A stretch of DNA of 64,000 nucleotides, from positions 158,934 to 222,933 of the forward strand of contig NZ_BLXX01000008.1 of assembly GCF_014193515.1 (NCBI RefSeq), given 5' to 3'. The notes beneath the pieces were generated by a model. The model was not told the DNA's origin, did not search any database, and saw nothing but the letters and a program-made list of their open reading frames with translations. The DNA is from Geomonas silvestris (GTDB taxonomy: Bacteria > Desulfobacterota > Desulfuromonadia > Geobacterales > Geobacteraceae). Positions 58,935 through 64,000 of this stretch are shown in pieces (the first letter of the stretch is position 1; every line of letters starts with the position of its first letter). A program made the translations under genes and the position numbers.

Positions 58935-60356
58935 TTACCGCTTCACCGCAACGCTCAGGTACCCTGCTCCGCCCGCCCCGGTTCCGGTCGCCACCACCAG
59001 ATTTTTAAAATAAGAGAACTGGCCGTGGTAGCTCGTGTCGGCACCGGAGCTGAGTTTCCCCTGCGCGTCGAGTCCCAAGGCGAAGGGCGCCGGAGCAGTA
59101 GTGCTGCCGTCGGAGGCAAGGTAGCCGGAGAACGAGGCGTTGCCGGCGCTCCCTACCGTCTCGGTTGCCACGGCCCAGCCCGGTAGCGCCCCGGCGCTTG
59201 CCGCGAGGTAGGTGTAGCTTCCGGCCAGATCGCCAAGCTGGTAGTTCGTCCCCGTAGCGATAGTCGGCGGATGCACGAGCTGGATGATCCGCAGCAGGTA
59301 GGCGCCACGGCTGTCGGTCGCGGTTCCCACGATGGTCATCTTGTCCGCGGACATTACCGCATCGGTTAAAAGTGCCGCCGGTTGCGGGGTGACGCCTGCT
59401 TTCGGCGACTCGGAGATAAGCCCGTCGGCCGTGATGGTCATGCCGACCACCTTGGAGCCGGCCCCGGGAAGCACCTTGGCGCTTTGCGCTCCGATCGAGC
59501 TGTAGGTCTCCGCCTGATCCCGGCCGACCTGGAAGTTGCCCCACTCCCATTCGCTTACCGCGCCGCTGGAGATCTGGTGATAGACAACGAGCAGCGGCCC
59601 CGCGCCCGACTGGCCGGTCCCCTGGATGTCGGTGGCGGCGAAGGTGATCCCCGGCACCATCTTTTGCAGCACCACCATGAGCTGCCCCGAGGCGGTCGTG
59701 CCGGTGCCGACCAAAAGGTCGCGGAAGATGTTTTCGGAGAGGACGCCGTGGAAGCCTGCGGCCGCGCCGTCCTGCGAAACGGTGCCGTCCGAGGCGATGC
59801 TCATGGTGCTGAATAGATCGTTGGGAGCGGTAGTGCCGCCCGCGCTGTCCAGGAATGAGGCGACCGAAACCGCGCCGGAGGCGTCGATGTTCACGCTGCC
59901 GCGCATCCACTTCGCGCCGGAGCCGGAGATGAGTGCGTTGAAGCGCCAGGTCCCCACCAGGTCGGCCGGCAGGAAGATCCCGGCTGATGACGGCGCGGCG
60001 GACACCTCGCCGGAGAGCGGGCTGGAGCCTTTCGAGTTGCGGGCCACGACACGGAAGTAATAGGTCGTGCCGTTTTGCAGCCCCGTCACATCGGCGAAGG
60101 ATCCGCAGGAATTCGGGATACTGGAGCTGGAGGTGGTCACGCCGGGCGAGCTCGCGTAGTAGATGTCATACGCCGTGGCGTTGGACGGCTGGGACCAGCT
60201 CACGCGAACGACCCCGTTTCCGGCGGTGGCTACCACGTCAGGGGCAGCAGGGACGCCGGGATCGTAACGCCAGGGAGAGGCGCCGCAGCCCCAAAGCCCC
60301 AGCGCGAGCGCTGTCAGGATAAGTATCTGGGCGATGATTTTTCCGCCGTGCTTCAT
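58935..60356 (-). CDS. Fibronectin III domain lipoprotein with large C-terminal domain
   Basis: The 473-residue product has a lipobox ending LWGC (Cys about 24). One fibronectin III module follows (about 36-125: VVATAGNGVVRVSWSQPSNA, LQNGTTYYFRVVARNSKGSS). The C-terminal 340 residues are beta-rich and Gly/Ser/Thr-rich, with repeating GTW/GSY-type strands (LVGTWRFNALISGSG, LAGSYTYLAASAG). It is likely surface-exposed. Its place next to a TonB receptor suggests a helper in ligand capture; the ligand is unknown. Confidence 0.8.
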   Translation of the reverse strand: MKHGGKIIAQILILTALALGLWGCGASPWRYDPGVPAAPDVVATAGNGVVRVSWSQPSNATAYDIYYASSPGVTTSSSSIPNSCGSFADVTGLQNGTTYYFRVVARNSKGSSPLSGEVSAAPSSAGIFLPADLVGTWRFNALISGSGAKWMRGSVNIDASGAVSVASFLDSAGGTTAPNDLFSTMSIASDGTVSQDGAAAGFHGVLSENIFRDLLVGTGTTASGQLMVVLQKMVPGITFAATDIQGTGQSGAGPLLVVYHQISSGAVSEWEWGNFQVGRDQAETYSSIGAQSAKVLPGAGSKVVGMTITADGLISESPKAGVTPQPAALLTDAVMSADKMTIVGTATDSRGAYLLRIIQLVHPPTIATGTNYQLGDLAGSYTYLAASAGALPGWAVATETVGSAGNASFSGYLASDGSTTAPAPFALGLDAQGKLSSGADTSYHGQFSYFKNLVVATGTGAGGAGYLSVAVKR

Positions 60357-60407
60357 CGTTTGGTTCCTCCAGAGGTGGTTCCTGCCGCGGGTTGCGGCAG
60401 CGCGCGT

Positions 60408-62369
60408 TTAGAGACGGAACTCCACGCCGCCGTAGACGAACCTGCCCGGCTGGGGGAAGCCGTAGCTGGTCTCGTAGTTCTGATCGAAGAGGTTGTCGGC
60501 CCCGACATAGAGGTTCGCCTTGCCGCCCCAGACCTGCTGGTTCAGCTTCAGGTTCACCAGGGTGTAGTCGTTCAGCTTCGCCTTCTGCACCGGCTGCACG
60601 TTGTTCTTGGTGTAGGCGTACTGGTTCCCGACGTAGCGCACCGAGGCGTAGGGGGTGAAACCGCAGGCGCAGTCGTACTTCCCTTCCAGGACGATCACGT
60701 GCTCCGGGGTGTACTGCTGCTCCTCCCGGCCGGCCCGGGAACGGTCCTCGGAGTGCAGGTACGAGTAGCTGCCGCGCAGCAAAAGGTTCTTAACGGCACG
60801 GTTGGCAACAGAGAGTTCCGCTCCGGCGAAGCGCACCTCGGCAAGGTTCACCTTCCTGCCGACGTCCTGGTTGGTCTGCACCAGGTTCTCGACCGTGGTG
60901 TAGAAACCGGTAAGCGCAGCCGTGGTTTCCAGGGGGAGTTTCTGATCCACTCCAGCCTCGTAGGTGTGGGAGCGTTCCGGCAAAAGCTGAGGGTTGCCGT
61001 TGTTGAATGTGTCGTAGAGATCCCCAAGAGACGGGAAGCGCACGTTGCGCTTGAAGGAGGCCTTCAGACGCGTCGCCGCTGTGAGATCGTAGCTGGCCCC
61101 GAAGAGCGCGCTGTAATCGTCAAGGGTCACTTCGCTTCTCGCCTGCCAGTAGTGGCCGTAGCCGGCGACCAGGTTGAGCCCGGGCAGCGGCGAAAATTCG
61201 TACTCGATACCAGCGGAGTAGATCTGCTGTTCGGGGTGCTCGGTGTCTGCCGTGCCGATGATGGTGTAGGTATCCCAGGCGTCGTTTTCGGCCGAGAGCG
61301 ACAGCGCGAGCGAGCCCGCAGGACCGAAATCGTATTTGGGCTGCAGCGTGACACCGGTGATGGTGGATATTGCCTTCTGCTGCAGGTTCACGGCAGCGTA
61401 GTCGCGGCTGCCGTACTGGTTCTGCAGTTCGTCGTGTTGGGTGAACCACGTCCAGCCCCTCAGGTTGAGGTGCTGGGTCGCAGCGTACTCGCCCGCCAGC
61501 TGCAGCGACAGGGTCGAGTAGTCCTGAACCCGCTGAAATTTCGTAGTGTTGGCAAAGAGGTCGGCGCTGTCGTTGATAGCAGTCGCCGGCTTGCCGTAGG
61601 AGCCTTGCGCATAGTTGACGGTGAGCCCCAGGGCGAGGTCCTGGTTCGGGGTGAACCCGACGGTCCCCAATAGGCTGTTGCGCTCATGGTCGCTGTTTTT
61701 CCGGTAACCGGAGCCCTGCTCGACGGTCGGCCGGAAATCGTCGGAAAGCGGGAAGCCGTCCACCTTTTGGGCGTTACCGCTGAAGAAGTAGTTGAAGCGA
61801 TCGCTCGCGCCGGAGACGGAGGCCTTCGCCTGGTACGGCTCGTGATCGCCCGTTTCGACGCCGACCATCCCCTGGGTGCGCTGCATCCCCTTCTTGGTGA
61901 TGATGTTGATGACGCCACCCAATCCACCCTGCCCGTAGAGGATCGAACTCGCGCCGGAAGTCATTTTGATCTCGGCGATGTTTTCCGTGGAGATCGCGGT
62001 CGGATCGAACTGCTGGTCGAACGCGGAGTTCAACGGGATGCCGTCCAGCAAAAGAACCACGTGCCGGGTCTTGAAGCCCCTGATATCGATGCGCGGCACC
62101 CCTTCTCCGCCGTTGCGGATGTTGACGCCCGGCAAAAGTGCGATCGCTTCATCGAGGGTCCTGGCGCCGCTGGTCTCGATGTCCTTCGCAGTCACCATGC
62201 GCACCGTTTCGGTGGCCTGAACCCCTTCGCCGGGTGCCGAGACCACGATCTCGCCCAGGTTGTAGCGGTCGGAGGTGGAGTCTTCTGGCTGTGCGGCAAA
62301 CGCAGGGCTTCCAAGCAACGGGAGTAGGTTGAGAATGGCGAGGGTCGACAGGAGTGGCTTCTGTTTCAT
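60408..62369 (-). CDS. TonB-dependent outer-membrane receptor (BtuB/FepA-like)
   Basis: I start at the ATG at 62369, which gives a signal peptide ending GSPAFAA; the frame is open to 62423. The 653-residue protein has a plug domain (LGEIVVSAPGEG near the TonB box, VTAKDIETSGARTLDEAIALLPGV, RIDIRGFKTRHVVLLLDGIPL, ILYGQGGLGGVINIITKKG). A barrel ends YGGVEFRL. An unusual CAC pair (YDCACGFTPY) occurs near residue 585 and could form a disulfide. It is the second gene of the operon with the TupA-like protein. Confidence 0.92.
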   Translation of the reverse strand: MKQKPLLSTLAILNLLPLLGSPAFAAQPEDSTSDRYNLGEIVVSAPGEGVQATETVRMVTAKDIETSGARTLDEAIALLPGVNIRNGGEGVPRIDIRGFKTRHVVLLLDGIPLNSAFDQQFDPTAISTENIAEIKMTSGASSILYGQGGLGGVINIITKKGMQRTQGMVGVETGDHEPYQAKASVSGASDRFNYFFSGNAQKVDGFPLSDDFRPTVEQGSGYRKNSDHERNSLLGTVGFTPNQDLALGLTVNYAQGSYGKPATAINDSADLFANTTKFQRVQDYSTLSLQLAGEYAATQHLNLRGWTWFTQHDELQNQYGSRDYAAVNLQQKAISTITGVTLQPKYDFGPAGSLALSLSAENDAWDTYTIIGTADTEHPEQQIYSAGIEYEFSPLPGLNLVAGYGHYWQARSEVTLDDYSALFGASYDLTAATRLKASFKRNVRFPSLGDLYDTFNNGNPQLLPERSHTYEAGVDQKLPLETTAALTGFYTTVENLVQTNQDVGRKVNLAEVRFAGAELSVANRAVKNLLLRGSYSYLHSEDRSRAGREEQQYTPEHVIVLEGKYDCACGFTPYASVRYVGNQYAYTKNNVQPVQKAKLNDYTLVNLKLNQQVWGGKANLYVGADNLFDQNYETSYGFPQPGRFVYGGVEFRL

Positions 62370-62440
62370 GTTTGCACCGGAAATAGAGGTGCTGCAGAGA
62401 CCGGAGCTTCGTCCCTGCAGCACCAGGATTAGAAATTCAG

Positions 62441-63400
62441 TTACTGGATCAGGGCCGCCTTCGCGTTGGTCTGCGGTTGGCCTTCGCCAGCCGAGTTGGA
62501 GGCCGTGACAACAAACCAGTAGTTGAGGCCGGACGTCAGACCGGTCACCACGTACGGCGAAGTGACGTTGGTTATTGCGTTGTTTGCTGCTTTGACGGTG
62601 CTACCGGCAACCTGCGGAGAGGCGGGAGCCTGCAGGTAGTAAATGGTGTACGAAGTCGCGTTGCTCACCGCCCCCCAGGTGATGGTCGCCTGTCCGGAGC
62701 CTGCGGTGGCAGTAACCGCGGAAGGATTGGTCGGGATCTGAACCGGGACCGCAGGGGTCGTCGTTTTGATTGCCGAGAGTTGGCTTTCCCCGCCGAGATT
62801 GACAGCGGTCACGGCGAAGTAGTAGGCGGTACCGTTGGTAAGACCGTTGATAACCTGGCCGTTGGTGGCGCCGGTGATCTTTTGCAGAACGTTAGTCGTA
62901 GTCGTGAAGGTCGCAGAAGTCGAGATGTAGATGTTATAGGAGACGGCGTCGGTTGCGTTTGTCCAGCTCACCGTCGCCGTGGTATCTCCGGGTGACACCG
63001 ATATCCCTTTCACCTGGGCGGGCGCAGCCGGGACCGGTATCGCGCTGACCTCGTTTGACACCGGGCTCTCTCCACCGCCGTTGACGGCGGTCACCACGAA
63101 ATAATAGGTAGTGCCGTTGGTAAGGCCGGTGACCGTGCTCGGCCCGGCGAGGTTGGCGACTTTGGTTCCGGTAGCGGTCGTGACACCGGCGCTGGTGCCG
63201 TAGTAGACGTTGTAGCTGATGGCAGTGCTCACCGGGGTCCAGTTAAGGGCGACCTGCTGATCGCCGGCGCTTGCAGACACGCCCGTGAGTGCCGCAGGTG
63301 CGGCAGTGGTGCTTGAACTGCCGCAGCCAGCCATGGCCAGCACGAACAGGGCGAGGCAGAATGCCGCCAGAATTCCATTCCATTTCTTCAAGTGCTTCAT
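62441..63400 (-). CDS. Lipoprotein with three fibronectin III domains
   Basis: The 319-residue protein has a lipobox ending AMAGC (Cys about 26). Three fibronectin III modules of about 95 residues follow. Each has the W strand (VALNWTPVS, ATVSWTNAT, ATITWGAVS), a SYNVYY-like strand and the LTNGTTYYFVVTAVN end. It is the first gene of the operon and probably lies on the outer membrane or surface. Modules of this type often mediate protein or polysaccharide contact. No dinucleotide riboswitch is visible in its leader, unlike the lipoprotein at 359-796. Confidence 0.85.
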   Translation of the reverse strand: MKHLKKWNGILAAFCLALFVLAMAGCGSSSTTAAPAALTGVSASAGDQQVALNWTPVSTAISYNVYYGTSAGVTTATGTKVANLAGPSTVTGLTNGTTYYFVVTAVNGGGESPVSNEVSAIPVPAAPAQVKGISVSPGDTTATVSWTNATDAVSYNIYISTSATFTTTTNVLQKITGATNGQVINGLTNGTAYYFAVTAVNLGGESQLSAIKTTTPAVPVQIPTNPSAVTATAGSGQATITWGAVSNATSYTIYYLQAPASPQVAGSTVKAANNAITNVTSPYVVTGLTSGLNYWFVVTASNSAGEGQPQTNAKAALIQ

Positions 63401-63634
63401 CGTTCCTCCTAGGGTTAGGCAGGTTAAGGTTGAGATTAAGGTCGAAAAACCAGCCCCTCAGTTAGCCTGCCATTGGTTGAGAAATAACCTGCCAGATCAA
63501 CTTTTCCTGAATTTCAAAGACTCTCGACACAATTACCAAGCGCTACGGTTGACCTTGCGTCCCCCCGTTTCAAAAAGGTTCCTCGGGAAATTCCTGGGAA
63601 GAACCACCTTTAGACGACAACAGGGCTAGTAGGC

Positions 63635-63796
63635 TCCCCCCTTTGGAAAAGGGGGGTCGGGGGGGATTCGGTTTGCGCCAACCTTATGACCCACTCTCAA
63701 AGGATGTCCAAGGCAGCAGATGACGAATGATCTGCTCGATTTCTCCGCTTGCAAGAAAAGACGAATCCCCCCTGCCCCCCCTTTTCCAAAGGGGGG
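63635..63796. repeat. Inverted-repeat element with 35-bp arms
   Basis: The left arm (63635-63670) and right arm (63762-63796) are near-perfect inverse complements built of CCCCCCTTTGGAAAAGGGGGG plus GGGGGGATTCG. Each arm also folds on itself. About 90 bp lie between. No gene is inside, so it is a MITE-like or palindromic intergenic element. It sits 60 bp from an IS3 end. Confidence 0.75.
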
Positions 63797-63855
63797 AACG
63801 TGAGATCAGCCGCAGCGCTACATGGAAAGGTGCTCTAAGTTTCCCAGGAACTCTC

Positions 63856-64000
63856 TGGAATTGCCCCGATTTCGTGGACAGTCGGTTAAGCGGCTAGGTT
63901 GAGTTGATCGACCTCGAACGGGGTCCGATACCCCAGCGAGGAATGAATCCGTTTGCGGTTGTAGAACCGCTCGATGTAGTCAAAGATGCTTTGCCGAGCC
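63856..64000 (-). mobile_element. IS3-family insertion sequence, right end (continues past window)
   Basis: The likely terminal inverted repeat begins TGGAATTGCCCCGATTTCG at 63856. It is followed inward by the 3' end of an IS3-type transposase gene on the minus strand. The left end lies outside the window, so the target duplication cannot be checked. Confidence 0.75.
63886..63999 (-). CDS. IS3-family transposase OrfB, C-terminal fragment at window edge
   Basis: Translated on the minus strand, the last 37 residues include [20 protein letters not shown] and [11 protein letters not shown] before a TAA stop. This is the hallmark C-terminus of the DDE integrase domain of IS3 transposases. The gene is open to the window end, so only the tail is visible and whether it is intact cannot be judged. 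Confidence 0.92.
   Translation of the reverse strand, partial: ARQSIFDYIERFYNRKRIHSSLGYRTPFEVDQLNLAA

Overview
The window is GC-rich DNA with dense genes on both strands. It most likely comes from a Geobacteraceae species (Geobacter / Geomonas / Citrifermentans group). The evidence is a eukaryote-like citrate synthase, a very large lipoprotein cytochrome of the Geobacter C-x2-CH / variant-motif type, a GEMM-I riboswitch carrying the base change linked to cGAMP recognition, TupABC tungstate uptake, many two-component proteins and fibronectin-III lipoproteins. I found no rRNA, tRNA or CRISPR array.

Layout. 1-5.6 kb: end of a bacteriohemerythrin gene, a riboswitch-controlled fibronectin-III lipoprotein, MscL, an OmpA-type lipoprotein, and the tungstate operon tupABC with a ModE-like site upstream. 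5.8-9.8 kb: a TreZ-type glycosidase and a glycogen debranching enzyme. 9.8-15 kb: MlaA with an alpha/beta hydrolase, a BON lipoprotein, a small Cys-repeat secreted protein, a degenerate uracil-DNA-glycosylase-like protein and a zinc phospholipase C-like protein. 15.3-28.5 kb, nearly all on the minus strand: coaBC, a metallo-beta-lactamase-fold hydrolase, a YhaM-like HD nuclease, a flavoprotein, response regulators and a kinase, a universal stress protein, and the run ndk-rlmN-mtnP-pfkB-TPR-rodZ. 29-35 kb: AMMECR1 protein, a 21-bp tandem array, citrate synthase, an M24 peptidase and an acyl-CoA synthetase. 35-37.7 kb: a PhoB/PhoR-type pair.

38-45.7 kb is the electron-transfer block. A beta-barrel protein and a five-heme lipoprotein overlap by four bases. 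A 1021-residue lipoprotein cytochrome follows, with 19 CxxCH motifs plus several longer-spaced variants, and then CcsB and CcsA for cytochrome maturation. The set looks like an outer-membrane electron conduit with its own heme-attachment machinery. 45.9-51.6 kb: carbonic anhydrase, two small secreted proteins, a chemoreceptor, a periplasmic metallohydrolase, RidA and a SUFU-domain protein. 52-56.3 kb: a TonB-dependent receptor and a NarL-type two-component pair.

56.9-57.5 kb is a striking tandem array. Its 41-bp unit repeats about 14 times, with a superimposed three-unit (123-bp) period, and a strong terminator follows it. 57.6-63.4 kb is a five-gene minus-strand operon: fibronectin-III lipoprotein, TonB receptor, second fibronectin-III lipoprotein, small membrane protein, and an orphan TupA-like binding protein without an ABC permease or ATPase. 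The window ends in an inverted-repeat element and the 3' end of an IS3-family insertion sequence.

The observations I rate highest are the putative cGAMP riboswitch, the variant heme motifs beside a private CcsBA pair, the 41-bp higher-order array, and the TonB/TupA-like operon. All assignments come from reading the sequence; no database search was run.
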